Source: Ignavibacterium sp.
Lineage (GTDB): Bacteria > Bacteroidota > Ignavibacteria > Ignavibacteriales > Ignavibacteriaceae
Assembly: GCF_025998815.1 (NCBI RefSeq)
Contig: NZ_AP026678.1
Location: 1,922,001 to 1,986,000, forward strand
Length of the DNA stretch: 64,000 bases
Direction of reading: 5' to 3'
The translations under genes and the position numbers were made by a program. The notes under the pieces were generated by a model that did not search any database, had not been told where the DNA came from, and worked only from the letters and a program-made list of their open reading frames with translations. Within the stretch, counting starts at the first letter, position 1, and each line of letters begins with the position of its first letter. This document shows positions 35,846 to 44,989 of this stretch, one piece after another.

Positions 35846-38800
35846 TTAAACTTTTACAAGTTTAACCATCGTATCATAAAACGAAACGCTACCACCAACA
35901 GGATCAATCATACAGGTGTTATTTCGTAATGATGAATCCGTCCACATTGCAGCGTTCGCGTGTAAACCTTTTGCTCTGCGAGGATCACCTTTAATTGTTT
36001 CGCCATCAACTTCAAAGTCTTCAGAGCCAGTTGCCCAGTGTCCGAAGCCAAGTACAAAAGAAACCACTCCAGGTCTCATTGTTTCAGTTAAAATTGCTTT
36101 ACCAACTATATCTTTAGTTTTTCCATTTTTAAAGTTCCATTTGCCTTCAGTATTAGTTGCACTGACAACTCTTACTTTATCATCTTTACTAATGCCAAGT
36201 TTAGCGGCATCCTTAGGATTAATGAGAATTCCATTTTCAGGCATAATTGGTAAAAGCCAATATGCAGCGATTGTCCTAGATTTTGTCTGAGTAACAGTTC
36301 TATGTGTGATTAAGTGTAAATCGTAACCTTCTGAGATTTTATCAACACTCTCATGAGCGTAGTTCATTATTGGGAGATACTTTGCATATCCATAATAATG
36401 CTTTCCGGTTGCAGCATATTTCTTCGTTGCCGTTTTTTCCTGATAAAGATTAAGCAACGCTGCATAACGATGTTTAAGTTTATCGCCATCGAAAGATTTA
36501 TCGTATTCCTCAAATCTACCGCCTCTGTTCAGAATATAAACCACTTTACGCCAATTCTCCTCGCCAACAACTTTTTTCCATCTCTGTTCATCAAACACAG
36601 ATTTATCAAGATGTCTGCGGGCTTTTGAAAATATTTCAAGTTCTCTTTCGTTTGCATCTGGCACGGGAGACTCGGTATAAGCAAGATTTGCAATTGCTCT
36701 CAGATAAAAATCATCAGGTTTGGTTATATCCAATCCTTCGCCAAGAGCATTCTTACCAAATGCTTTTAATCCAAGTTTTTCATTCAAAGCCATAAACAAT
36801 GCTTCAAGACTGCAAGGAATTTCTTCGCCATATACCTTTACTTTTTCGGGAATAGGAGAAATAACCGGCTGACGAACATTTTCAACTTTTGCAGGCATAT
36901 TCGGATGCGAACCCTGGAACTCCCATCTTTCAAGATATGAAAGGTCAGGAAAGATATAATCAGCATACATTGATGTTGAACCAATTATTATATCGCTGCA
37001 GAAGAACAAAGGAAGCTTATTAACATCTGCAAGAACCTCAATGTTTGTGTGTCCGGCTGGAAGCGCATAAGTAGGAGCTCCCATATAAAAGAACAAAGCT
37101 TTTACTGGATATGGATAAGCATCGCCAATACTTGGAATAATTTCTTCATAAATGTCCGATGAAAGAGGATACCAGTTTCGTTTTGCAGGATAGCCTTCAA
37201 AGATTGTTGTTTTATCATAATCAACACCGTGACGAATTGAGCTGATACCAAATGCAGGAATTTTACCTTTCGTTTTTTTCAGATCAAAAAGACCGCCTTT
37301 CGAACCATCATATTTATAAGTAGCAGCTTTAGACATTCCACCAGCCCAATCGTAATTCCCAATTAACATATTTAAAGACATCCAGCTTAAAACATTATAG
37401 AAACCATTTGTATGTTGTGCCGGACCTCGATGAATATCAACAGCAGCTTGTTTACCATAACTTGTTAACTCTTTTGCAACTTCAATCACATCATTCTCAT
37501 TAACACCTGCAATTTCGCACCATTTACTGATTGAATTTTCTTCCGATGATTCTTTAAGAATCTGCAAACCGGATTTTACTTTTACTTTTTTACCTTCTTT
37601 ATTTGTTAATTCTGTATCAACGAATAAATCACCGTAAACCGGATTCTTTTCATCATTTGGATCAACCCAGGTCGGTTTGCCATTAACCATAACAACAAGA
37701 AATTTTTCATCATAATCGTGGTCATCATACTTTCTTTTCTCAGGAGCTTTCAATCCAAAATCGGCAGCTCGAATTAATTTACCGGGTTCGCCGTCTTTAA
37801 TTTCAACAAGATATGGAGCGGTTGTCCAGCTTGTTTCATTTGTTTCAATAGCTGCGGCTTTGTTTGCATTACGTAAGAACTTTTCATCAAAGCGATTGTT
37901 ATTAATTATCCATTGAATCATCGCAAGAGCAAGAGCAGCATCAGTACCTGGTTTAATTGGTAACCATTTATGAGCTTTACTTGCTAGTTTAGAAAATCTT
38001 GGATCAGCAACTGCAATTTTTGTATAACCCTTTGCAAGGTTTTCTGTTAAACGAACTGTTCTGTTTGTTGGTCCATAATTAGCCTCAAATAGGTTAGCGC
38101 CGACAAACAAAACATATTTCGCGTGTTCAAGATCTGCCTGCCAGTAAAATTTTTGACCGCCAGTGAATTTTCCGCCTTGATATTGTTCGCTGATTGCTTT
38201 GCAGGTAAAGTATAATGAGCCCTGACAAACAGTTGTATGTCCGTGTAAGTTTGTTGTCCCGAAAGCGGATTGAAAACGAGAGAAGAAGTCTTTTCTTCCG
38301 TTTTTCAATCTACCAAAAGCCATAACGAATTGATTATTTTTTGGTCCCAAATCAGGATGATCGGGATCAATTAGTTTATCAAGATTATCTTTATGTTTTT
38401 CTTTGAAAGCTTTAACAAGTTCTTGTTTCTTTGCTTTATCTTTTTCATCCCAAATAGCTTTAATATCTGTGGCCATAGCTTTGGCAACTTCAGGATCACG
38501 CAAAGCCATAATATCTTTCAAACCTTCAACTACGCGATTTTCTTCTCCGGGAACATTCGCAAATAATTTTCCGCCTTCAACAATTTCCTGAATCGCTTGC
38601 TCAAATGGAATTGTAATCCATTTGTTTTCACCTCTTTTGCCTGCGCGTTTTAATACTTTTCTAATCCGATATGGATCGTAAGCAATTTGAACACCGGCTT
38701 GACCTTTAGGACAAAGAGCGCCGTCAATTCTTGCTGCTTCATCAATGTCAGTCTTCATTGAAAGATGAGGAACCATTGTCCAAGGGTTGTACGGATTGCC

Positions 38801-39061
38801 ATCAATCTTTGCAAGAACTCCATCCTGAATTTTAGCTTTTATTCCGCAACCGGTGTTACAATTCAAGCAAACCGAGTAGATAATATTTTCGGGATCGTTG
38901 AACGGATAATCAACATCCGGTCTTTTACTTTTAATAATCATTTGCTGAGTTTGAGCTGAAGCTTTTTCGCCAGCAAAGATTGATGCGAGAGCACCACCGC
39001 CAAGTAAAGCTCCTTTTGCTAAAAAACTTCTTCTTGATTTATCTATTAATTCCTGTTTCAT
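35846..39061 (-). CDS. Tat-exported molybdopterin oxidoreductase, catalytic subunit (TtrA/SrdA-like)
   Basis: 1071 residues. SRRSFLAKGA (9-18) is a twin-arginine signal. Cys65, Cys68, Cys72 and Cys117 (CxxCxxxC...C, ending GALCPKGQAG) bind a 4Fe-4S cluster. HGHTTVCQGSLYFTC probably carries the Mo-ligand cysteine, and late motifs LITHRTVTQTKSRT and GPXXXH-like pterin-binding stretches complete the DMSO-reductase family fold. Size and B-C-A operon order match tetrathionate reductase and the related Bacillus-type selenate reductase better than the shorter ArrA. It should reduce an oxyanion in the periplasm or at the outer face of the membrane. The exact substrate is open. It overlaps the NrfD-like gene by 4 bases. 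Confidence 0.85.
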   Translation of the reverse strand: MKQELIDKSRRSFLAKGALLGGGALASIFAGEKASAQTQQMIIKSKRPDVDYPFNDPENIIYSVCLNCNTGCGIKAKIQDGVLAKIDGNPYNPWTMVPHLSMKTDIDEAARIDGALCPKGQAGVQIAYDPYRIRKVLKRAGKRGENKWITIPFEQAIQEIVEGGKLFANVPGEENRVVEGLKDIMALRDPEVAKAMATDIKAIWDEKDKAKKQELVKAFKEKHKDNLDKLIDPDHPDLGPKNNQFVMAFGRLKNGRKDFFSRFQSAFGTTNLHGHTTVCQGSLYFTCKAISEQYQGGKFTGGQKFYWQADLEHAKYVLFVGANLFEANYGPTNRTVRLTENLAKGYTKIAVADPRFSKLASKAHKWLPIKPGTDAALALAMIQWIINNNRFDEKFLRNANKAAAIETNETSWTTAPYLVEIKDGEPGKLIRAADFGLKAPEKRKYDDHDYDEKFLVVMVNGKPTWVDPNDEKNPVYGDLFVDTELTNKEGKKVKVKSGLQILKESSEENSISKWCEIAGVNENDVIEVAKELTSYGKQAAVDIHRGPAQHTNGFYNVLSWMSLNMLIGNYDWAGGMSKAATYKYDGSKGGLFDLKKTKGKIPAFGISSIRHGVDYDKTTIFEGYPAKRNWYPLSSDIYEEIIPSIGDAYPYPVKALFFYMGAPTYALPAGHTNIEVLADVNKLPLFFCSDIIIGSTSMYADYIFPDLSYLERWEFQGSHPNMPAKVENVRQPVISPIPEKVKVYGEEIPCSLEALFMALNEKLGLKAFGKNALGEGLDITKPDDFYLRAIANLAYTESPVPDANERELEIFSKARRHLDKSVFDEQRWKKVVGEENWRKVVYILNRGGRFEEYDKSFDGDKLKHRYAALLNLYQEKTATKKYAATGKHYYGYAKYLPIMNYAHESVDKISEGYDLHLITHRTVTQTKSRTIAAYWLLPIMPENGILINPKDAAKLGISKDDKVRVVSATNTEGKWNFKNGKTKDIVGKAILTETMRPGVVSFVLGFGHWATGSEDFEVDGETIKGDPRRAKGLHANAAMWTDSSLRNNTCMIDPVGGSVSFYDTMVKLVKV

Positions 39062-40215
39062 AATTCTGTTCCTAATTTCTTTTTAGTGAATTGCGAAAGA
39101 AGTTTTATTCCGAAATAAACCAACGCAACACCAAATGCACCGATGAACAGAGCAATAAGGTATTCATTCAATGTTGCCGAGTAATCGAACCTTAATCTTT
39201 CGTGATAGAAAGCCTCTTTTAATCCTTTAAGTTCTGCTACGGCTTGTCCCGGAATTAAAATATTTAATCTTGCAGAAACAAAAGTTACAGCAACAATAAA
39301 AGCTCCGGTTCCAACCGTCTGATATGTTTTACCCTTTAATAAAAGATAAAGTGCTACTAATGCTCCACCTAAGTGAACAAGCCAGAAAACCCACCAGAAA
39401 GGACCAAACAAAATAAGTTCAACAGCTTCCCGAATGTGTGAATTGGGTGACCAAAAGACTAAACTGTACTCTGCAAATTCTGCGACAAAGTAAAAAATAA
39501 TTCCACCAATTATTGTGTATCTGAGCATCTTGAATGGTTGATGTGTTAAATCGAATTCTTCGTAATGTAAAAATGTGTAAACGAGCAGCAACACAGCTCC
39601 TCCGGATGTGATTGCAGAAACCAAAAATAAAATTGGCAGCAATGGAGAACTCCAGAATGGTTTTGCATCCACAACACCAAAAAAGGCTCCACTTTGACTT
39701 GGGAATGCAATAGAAAATAAAAACCCCAAAGCCATTAAAGGAAGAATCCATCTTTTCTTATCGTGAAAATCTGTTTGTTTTTCTTTATTCAAAGTCAGAT
39801 AAAAAATCACCCCGGCAGTAATGATAAAAAATGTGTACATCCAGGCATTGAATGCCATCATTGAACCGAAGTTTGGAGCATAAAGTATTCTTGTAAATCT
39901 GAAAGGCTGTCCGAGATCTAACCAAATAGCAAACAAACCTGTGATTACAGATGCAACGGAAACAATAATTACAACTCTGAAGTTTTCTCTGAATCCTGTT
40001 AAATTAAAAATATAACCCAGGGTTCCCAGTGCAAAGACGCCACCGGCAATTCCAACAAAATGAAAATAAAGTGCAACCCACAAACCCCACGGAATATAGC
40101 TTCCATAGCCAGCTAATCTTTCACCGGTAATGAATTTTAGAATTAATGCTATGAATCCGATAGTAAAAACTACCATCCAGATTCTTGATAAATTTTTATA
40201 AGTTCTTTCTAACAT
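39058..40215 (-). CDS. NrfD/TtrC-like membrane quinol-oxidising subunit
   Basis: ATG 40215 (MLERTYKNLSRIW) is chosen: GAGG lies 6 bases upstream, overlapping the stop of the preceding gene; a GTG at 40227 is less likely. 385 residues with 9-10 membrane helices, including GLWVALYFHFVGIAGGVFALGTLGYIF and IWLDLGQPFRF, the conserved NrfD/PsrC features. Such subunits take electrons from menaquinol and pass them to the 4Fe-4S subunit. It is translationally coupled to both neighbours (4-base overlap with the catalytic-subunit gene). Confidence 0.88.
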   Translation of the reverse strand: MLERTYKNLSRIWMVVFTIGFIALILKFITGERLAGYGSYIPWGLWVALYFHFVGIAGGVFALGTLGYIFNLTGFRENFRVVIIVSVASVITGLFAIWLDLGQPFRFTRILYAPNFGSMMAFNAWMYTFFIITAGVIFYLTLNKEKQTDFHDKKRWILPLMALGFLFSIAFPSQSGAFFGVVDAKPFWSSPLLPILFLVSAITSGGAVLLLVYTFLHYEEFDLTHQPFKMLRYTIIGGIIFYFVAEFAEYSLVFWSPNSHIREAVELILFGPFWWVFWLVHLGGALVALYLLLKGKTYQTVGTGAFIVAVTFVSARLNILIPGQAVAELKGLKEAFYHERLRFDYSATLNEYLIALFIGAFGVALVYFGIKLLSQFTKKKLGTEL

Positions 40216-40223
40216 AATTAACC

Positions 40224-41132
40224 TCACACCAAATAAATTACTGATGGTTTAGTACCTTTTTCCTCGAGCAGTTTAACCTGATTAGGCTGACGAGCCTTTT
40301 CTGAGACAAGAGAATCAGGGTCATTAGCATCGCCGAAGTAATTTGCACGACCAATGCAGGTTGATACACACATAGGCAATTCACCTTCATTCAATCTGTG
40401 CAGACAAAAATGACATTTGCGTGCATTACCCATTGGTGAATTGTGCCCTTCACGGTTCCAGCTTTTACCATACTCATTGCTAGAAAGCAATTCATAAGGT
40501 TGAAGTTCTGGTGTATCTTCAGTATAGTATTCTCCGAAATCACTTGTTCTTGCGCCATAGGGACACGCTGAGATGCAATAACGGCAGCCGATACATTTGT
40601 CATAATCAATTTGTGTAATTCCATCAGGTCTTTTCCATGTTGCATTAACAGGACAAACAGCAACACAAGACGGTTCTTCACATTGCATACAAGGTCTCGG
40701 GAAAAATCTCAATTGAGTATTGGGATATTCACCAAATTCTTCCTGCACAACAGGACGATAAACAACTCCAGGAGGAAGTTTATTTTCAGCGATACAAGCA
40801 ACTGTGCAAGCGTGGCAGCCAACGCATTTCCTTGTATCAATAACCATCATCCATCTTCTTTCTTCAACCGGTTTTGCTAAGGCTTTCTTCAACTCTGCCT
40901 GCATTCTTAATAACACATCAGATTTTTCATTTATTTCAACTGTTTTGAAATCAGGAATATCGCGAATAGTTTCTTTGCCAGTGGGAACCTCAGGTGGAGG
41001 ACTCAAGCGAGAAACAGTAACCGCAGCAACTGAAACTGCGACACCGCCACCAACAACTCCGGCAGTTCTTAAGAAATCCTTTCGGGATATTTCTTTGTTT
41101 AATAAACCTTCTTGCTTTTTTTCTTCTGCCAT
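40224..41132 (-). CDS. Four-cluster ferredoxin-like electron-transfer subunit (TtrB-like)
   Basis: 302 residues. Four cysteine sets: [51 protein letters not shown] and [24 protein letters not shown], i.e. four 4Fe-4S clusters as in TtrB, PsrB and DmsB. The N-terminus has a Tat-like signal with RK in place of RR ([10 protein letters not shown], 16-25) and a hydrophobic stretch [15 protein letters not shown], so it is probably exported by Tat or anchored. It bridges the quinol-oxidising subunit and the catalytic subunit. Confidence 0.92.
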   Translation of the reverse strand: MAEEKKQEGLLNKEISRKDFLRTAGVVGGGVAVSVAAVTVSRLSPPPEVPTGKETIRDIPDFKTVEINEKSDVLLRMQAELKKALAKPVEERRWMMVIDTRKCVGCHACTVACIAENKLPPGVVYRPVVQEEFGEYPNTQLRFFPRPCMQCEEPSCVAVCPVNATWKRPDGITQIDYDKCIGCRYCISACPYGARTSDFGEYYTEDTPELQPYELLSSNEYGKSWNREGHNSPMGNARKCHFCLHRLNEGELPMCVSTCIGRANYFGDANDPDSLVSEKARQPNQVKLLEEKGTKPSVIYLV

Positions 41133-41186
41133 TATTTTTCTCCGTTTATTTTCGTAGCACAGACTAATAGTCTGTGTTGCAATTTT

Positions 41187-42284
41187 TTATAAGAATGAAT
41201 AAAAGAATGTTATTCTTGGTGTAATTGATGCATCAATGCTTCTTCCATTTGGAATTGATTCATAAGTTTCTATTATAACATTAGGACTGATCGTAACTTT
41301 ATCATCCGGTTTATAATTCAAGCTGAAGATGAACCAATTCCTCATATCACCTTTTGCATTAGAGTCAGTATTAGGATCGTAATAATCATATCTTCCGATA
41401 ACTGCTAATTCTTTTGAGAAGTTGTATGAAGCAAATGCAGAGATTCCCATTCCTGTTTTATCTTTTACATCTGTTCCATTTACCATTCCATTCTGTCTTG
41501 TGTTTAAGAAGCCTTCAACACCGAATGAATATGCATCTTTTTCTTTATAACCAAGGAACAGAGAGTATGTTAAGTCGTTATTTGCAATGGTTGCTGGTGG
41601 ATTTGATGTGCTTGCCGGATCATTAATATTCGGACGAGCTTTTAAGTCAGCATAAAGTGTGGCAGTAAATTGTTTAATTGGTGAATACTGAATGTGTGCA
41701 TAAAATCTTTTGTACTTATCTGTTTCGGGTTTATTACCTGTTCCATCGCCAATCATTAACCAATACTTAAACATTCCGTTACTGTCTAATTTACCTTTTA
41801 AAGCAATAGCAAGATCTCTCGAAGAGACTATGCCTCTTAAATCCATAATAGTTTTTTCAAGAAACCGGTTGCCCCAAATACCTTCTGAAACTTCAAAGGC
41901 AGGTGTAGGAGATATACCGAAAATGAGATCGCTTCCTTTAAAAATATTTTTCCATTGTAGATAAGCATCTTTAACAAAAACACCAATCTTCCCATTGCTA
42001 GCATTCGCTTCCTGGTCTGCTTCTAATCTGAATCGTGTTAAGAATGATTCAGAAATATCATAATCATAAGTAAAATAAATTCTGCGTAACTGAAATCCGT
42101 TTAAATCTTTTTTCCCACCATTTACTACATTAGGTAATGATGATAAACCGGTATCTCTTGTAACATTATAAAAATAATCTCCGAACATATAACCGGATAT
42201 TCTTCCCTTATTTGTAACTTCCTGAGCATATAGCAAACTCAAAGAGGTGAATATCAAGGTTGCTACAAAAAGAACTTTTTTCAT
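41187..42284 (-). CDS. Outer-membrane porin-like beta-barrel protein
   Basis: 365 residues, signal peptide MKKVLFVATLIFTSLSLLYAQ. The rest is amphipathic beta strands with the layout of phosphate/oxyanion-selective porins: GRISGYMFGDYFYNV, FQLRRIYFTYDYDISESFLTRFRLEADQ, FVKDAYLQWKNIF, then a final strand ending RITFFYSFL with a terminal aromatic-leucine pair. It precedes the FeS-subunit gene by 54 bases and follows tatA by 21, so it is probably co-transcribed and may let the oxyanion substrate into the periplasm. Confidence 0.8.
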   Translation of the reverse strand: MKKVLFVATLIFTSLSLLYAQEVTNKGRISGYMFGDYFYNVTRDTGLSSLPNVVNGGKKDLNGFQLRRIYFTYDYDISESFLTRFRLEADQEANASNGKIGVFVKDAYLQWKNIFKGSDLIFGISPTPAFEVSEGIWGNRFLEKTIMDLRGIVSSRDLAIALKGKLDSNGMFKYWLMIGDGTGNKPETDKYKRFYAHIQYSPIKQFTATLYADLKARPNINDPASTSNPPATIANNDLTYSLFLGYKEKDAYSFGVEGFLNTRQNGMVNGTDVKDKTGMGISAFASYNFSKELAVIGRYDYYDPNTDSNAKGDMRNWFIFSLNYKPDDKVTISPNVIIETYESIPNGRSIDASITPRITFFYSFL

Positions 42285-42305
42285 TTTTCTCTCCTTCTTA
42301 ATGAT

Positions 42306-42464
42306 TTATTTCGTGATTTCTTCAATTGATTTAATTTCTTTTTTAAAATCGTGAATACCTTTACCAATTCCTTTAGCTATTTCAGGAATTCTTTTAGCAC
42401 CAAATAAAAAAGTAATTACTGCTACTATTAACAGTATTTCAGTGAATCCTAAATTTCCGAACAT
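42306..42464 (-). CDS. tatA: Twin-arginine translocase subunit TatA/E (52 aa)
   Basis: Not recorded by size-limited gene callers, but clear on the reverse strand: MFGNLGFTEILLIVAVITFL, then the hinge FGAKRIPEIAKGIGKGI and an amphipathic helix HDFKKEIKSIEEITK. FG at the hinge and one N-terminal membrane helix define TatA/E. GGAG lies 6 bases before the ATG. It is the first gene of the operon ending in the Tat-dependent molybdoenzyme, a direct functional match: it would help export the folded, cofactor-loaded subunit. It sits about 22 bases from the predicted transcription start of a sigma-54 promoter. Confidence 0.92.
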   Translation of the reverse strand: MFGNLGFTEILLIVAVITFLFGAKRIPEIAKGIGKGIHDFKKEIKSIEEITK

Positions 42465-42495
42465 TTTTAACTCCATTTAATTGTTAATAGTATTA

Positions 42496-42511
42496 TGCAA
42501 TCAAAGTGCCT
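42496..42511 (-). promoter_or_regulatory. Sigma-54 (-24/-12) promoter of the tatA-porin-molybdoenzyme operon
   Basis: The minus strand reads A-GGCAC-TTTGA-TTGCA, matching TGGCAC-N5-TTGCA in all but the first base; GG and GC are spaced by exactly 10 bases. The expected start site is near 42485, about 20 bases before the tatA ATG. An NtrC-type activator is encoded at 43147-44502. Confidence 0.75.
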
Positions 42512-42572
42512 CTACTAAATTGTGCTATTTCGATTCAAAATAAAAGAATTTTTAGCTCTTATAAATTTTTCA

Positions 42573-42590
42573 GCGACGAAATCCTGTCGC
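42573..42590. promoter_or_regulatory. Candidate enhancer dyad for the sigma-54 activator
   Basis: GCGAC-N8-GTCGC, perfect 5-bp arms, centred about 95 bases upstream of the predicted start site. This is a normal distance for NtrC-family binding sites. Only one clear copy is seen, and it may instead serve the divergent gene at 42686. Confidence 0.4.
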
Positions 42591-42685
42591 ATTCGCCGAG
42601 TTTTCGTTTCTTAATAATTTATTAACATTATTTTAATAATAACTTAACAATGGAGAAGTATGTTCGGAACAAAAAAAGGAGAATT

Positions 42686-43027
42686 ATGAAAAACATTCTT
42701 TTAACCTCGATTTTGTTTTTAACTCTCGTATCATTGAGCGCTTTTGCTTCAAATGGTGAGAAAAATATTTACTCCATTGTTGAAGTTGTCACACCAGCCA
42801 AAGAAATTTACGATGATGGAATTTACAGAACATTCTTTACATCATTCTTTATTACTGATGAAAACGGTAATAAAATCTTAAGTTCCGGTGAGGTTTTTGA
42901 CAAAGCAGCAAAAATTAAACTGACCGAGGGCAATTATAAAATTTATTACTTTGATTTGAATGGTAACTTATCCAGTAAAGAATTTGAAGTAACGAGCGGA
43001 AATTATTTTAGGATAGAACTTAAATAA
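42686..43027 (+). CDS. Small secreted hypothetical protein (113 aa)
   Basis: ATG 42686 is chosen because AAAGGAG lies 5 bases upstream. MKNILLTSILFLTLVSLSAFAS is a signal peptide. The mature part (NIYSIVEVVTPAKEIYDDGIY, FFITDENGNKILSSGEVF, GNYKIYYFDLNGNLSSKEFEV) looks like a small beta-sandwich. I recognise no family. It is divergent from the tatA operon and shares its 221-base control region, so it may respond to the same signal. Confidence 0.7.
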   Translation: MKNILLTSILFLTLVSLSAFASNGEKNIYSIVEVVTPAKEIYDDGIYRTFFTSFFITDENGNKILSSGEVFDKAAKIKLTEGNYKIYYFDLNGNLSSKEFEVTSGNYFRIELK

Positions 43028-43028
43028 C

Positions 43029-43145
43029 CTCTCTTTTCTTTGTGAATCTTTGTGTTGTCCTTCGTGATCCGCCGACTGACGGATTGTGGTAATAAATATT
43101 TAACCACGAAGGAACTCAAAGGGTTTTCACAAAGGAGCACTAAGG
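43029..43145. repeat. Hairpin repeat R6 (CACAAAGG family)
   Basis: TTCTTTGTGAATCTTTGTG and CCTTCGTG against TTAACCACGAAGGAACTC and TCACAAAGGAGCAC. A variant of the nested palindrome, TCCGCCGACTGACGGA, lies at 43068-43083. It separates the convergent 113-residue ORF and response-regulator gene. Confidence 0.85.
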
Positions 43146-43146
43146 A

Positions 43147-44502
43147 TTAATTAATTCCATACTTTTCAATTTTACTTTTCAGTGTTGAAGGCGGCAGTCC
43201 TAGTAGCTCTGCTGCCTTTGCTTTGTTGTTGCCTGACTTTAACAATGCTTTTTGAATTAATGATTTTTCAACTTCTTCAAGAATTTCATTCAAGGATTTA
43301 TCTTCATTAGCAGTTATGCTTTCTAAATTGATTTTTGTAGAAAGCAATTCCTGTGGAAGTCTACTTGTTGTAATTTTACAATCATAACAAAGAATTGAAA
43401 GTCGTTCGGTAATATTTTTTAATTCACGAACATTCCCGGGCCACTCGTAATTTCTTAAAACTTCATAAACAGCTTCTTCTATTATATAATTTTTTTGATA
43501 AGAAAATTGATTTAAGAAATAATTGAACAACGGCATAATGTCATCCTTCCTTTCACGCAAAGGTTTGAGATGAATTGGAAGAACATTTAATCTATAAAAC
43601 AAATCTTCTCTGAACTTTCCTTCCTTAACCAGCTTGCTCAAATCAGCTTTGGTTGATGCAATTACACGCACATCAATCTTAATTGATTCACTGCTGCCAA
43701 CTCTTTCTATTTCCTGTTCCTGCAGAACACGCAATAATTTAACTTGTGTTTCGAGGGGAACATCATCAATATCATCCAGATAAATCGTTCCCTGATCAGC
43801 TTTTTCAAACCTCCCAATGCGGAGTTTATCTGCGCCGGTAAATGCACCTTTTTCGTGTCCGAACAATTCGCTCTCAATAACTTCTTTTGATAAAATTCCG
43901 CAGCTGACCTTTATCAGTGGTTTTTCTTTTCTTGGTGAGTTATAATGAATAAGATTTGCAATTAGTTCTTTGCCTGTTCCTGTTTCTCCAGTGATTAAAA
44001 CTGTTGAGTTGGTTTGGGAAATTATTTTAAGAGTTTCTTTTAGTTCATTCACATATTGGCTATTGCCGATGAATGCATCAAAGTTAAACTGATCCTGAAA
44101 GTAATTTTGGTAATCTAAATTTTTTGATTGAAGTAATTTAAGTTCTTTAATTCTATCAAGAATTAAAAGAAGTTCCTCTTTATCGAATGGTTTTGTGATA
44201 TAATCGAAAGCTCCTTTTTTCATAGCTTCAACTGCCGTTTCAACGCTCCCGAATGCTGTCATCATTATTACGAACACATTTGGATTAATTGATTTTATTT
44301 TTGATAAAAGTTCAAGTCCGTTCATTTCCGGAAGGCGAATATCAGAAATGATAACATCACAGTTCTTTTTTTTGAAATGCTCAAGAGCTTTGATTGGATT
44401 TTCAAAATCAGTTACAGAATATCCCGCATCGAGTAAATCATCTTTCAGTGATACCCTTAAAATTTCTTCGTCTTCTACAATACAGATATTTAATTTTTTC
44501 AT
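43147..44502 (-). CDS. Sigma-54-dependent response regulator (NtrC family)
   Basis: From ATG 44502 (MKKLNICIVEDEE), 451 residues. Receiver domain with phospho-acceptor Asp54 (IISDIRLPEMNG); AAA+ domain with Walker A GETGTGKE (172-179), the sigma-54-contacting GAFTGA (219-224) and GTIYLDDIDDVPLE; Fis-type helix-turn-helix at the end (NNKAKAAELLGLPPSTLKSKI). The frame runs back to 44568, but those extra codons are repeat R7, and GGAAAGG sits before 44502. It probably responds to the kinase at 45064-46590 and is the natural activator for the -24/-12 promoter at 42496. Confidence 0.93.
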   Translation of the reverse strand: MKKLNICIVEDEEILRVSLKDDLLDAGYSVTDFENPIKALEHFKKKNCDVIISDIRLPEMNGLELLSKIKSINPNVFVIMMTAFGSVETAVEAMKKGAFDYITKPFDKEELLLILDRIKELKLLQSKNLDYQNYFQDQFNFDAFIGNSQYVNELKETLKIISQTNSTVLITGETGTGKELIANLIHYNSPRKEKPLIKVSCGILSKEVIESELFGHEKGAFTGADKLRIGRFEKADQGTIYLDDIDDVPLETQVKLLRVLQEQEIERVGSSESIKIDVRVIASTKADLSKLVKEGKFREDLFYRLNVLPIHLKPLRERKDDIMPLFNYFLNQFSYQKNYIIEEAVYEVLRNYEWPGNVRELKNITERLSILCYDCKITTSRLPQELLSTKINLESITANEDKSLNEILEEVEKSLIQKALLKSGNNKAKAAELLGLPPSTLKSKIEKYGIN

Positions 44503-44508
44503 AATTAC

Positions 44509-44606
44509 CTTTCCTTTGTGTTCCTTCGTGAAAATCCTTTGTGTTCTTTGTGGTAAAAAATTAACCACGAAGAGACACCAAGTTCATCACAAAGGTGCAC
44601 TAAGGT
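44509..44606. repeat. Hairpin repeat R7, downstream flank of GxxExxY gene 1
   Basis: Left arm CCTTTGTGTTCCTTCGTG, AAAATCCTTTGTG and TTCTTTGTGGTAAAAAA; right arm TTAACCACGAAGAGACACC and CATCACAAAGGTGCACTAAG. It is nearly the same as R8, in the same orientation, so the GxxExxY gene lies between two direct copies of about 95 bases. Confidence 0.9.
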
Positions 44607-44608
44607 TA

Positions 44609-44980
44609 TTAAAAGATTACTCTTTTAATTCCAACTTTTAAATGTTTTACATTAAAGTTTACTAATAATCCTAACCTGCAACCTGATAATTTGAGATAAG
44701 TAAGAATTTGTGCAAGGTGAATATCTGCTAATGCATCAACAGATTTTATTTCAACAATAATTTTGTTTTCAACTAATATATCAACTCTATACCCTGCATC
44801 AAGTTTTACTTCTTCATAAACTAGTGGTAGAGGTTTTTGCTTTTCATAATTTAATCCTGACTTTCCAAGCTCATAGCACAAACATTCTTCATAAGCACTT
44901 TCCAATAATCCGGGACCTAATGCAGTGTGAACCTTGAATGAGCAGTCTAAAATTTTCTTAAAAATTTCTTCTTCATTCAT
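44609..44980 (-). CDS. GxxExxY family protein (PD-(D/E)XK-like), copy 1
   Basis: 123 residues. The family motif GPGLLESAYEE gives Gly24, Glu27 and Tyr30. GYRVDILVENKIIVEIKS gives Asp67, Glu77 and Lys79, the D...ExK active-site pattern of the PD-(D/E)XK nuclease fold. The function of this family is not established. The gene lies between the histidine-kinase gene and its response-regulator gene and is bounded on both sides by full hairpin repeats (R7, R8), as though the whole package had been inserted into a two-gene regulatory operon. A second 123-residue copy is at 52682-53053. Confidence 0.9.
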   Translation of the reverse strand: MNEEEIFKKILDCSFKVHTALGPGLLESAYEECLCYELGKSGLNYEKQKPLPLVYEEVKLDAGYRVDILVENKIIVEIKSVDALADIHLAQILTYLKLSGCRLGLLVNFNVKHLKVGIKRVIF

Positions 44981-44989
44981 TTTTTATCT

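Noticed and set aside
35846..39061. Firm naming of the catalytic subunit as ttrA or arrA
   Set aside because: Operon order and length favour the Ttr/Srd type, but the arsenic neighbourhood and lack of a phylogeny leave the substrate open.
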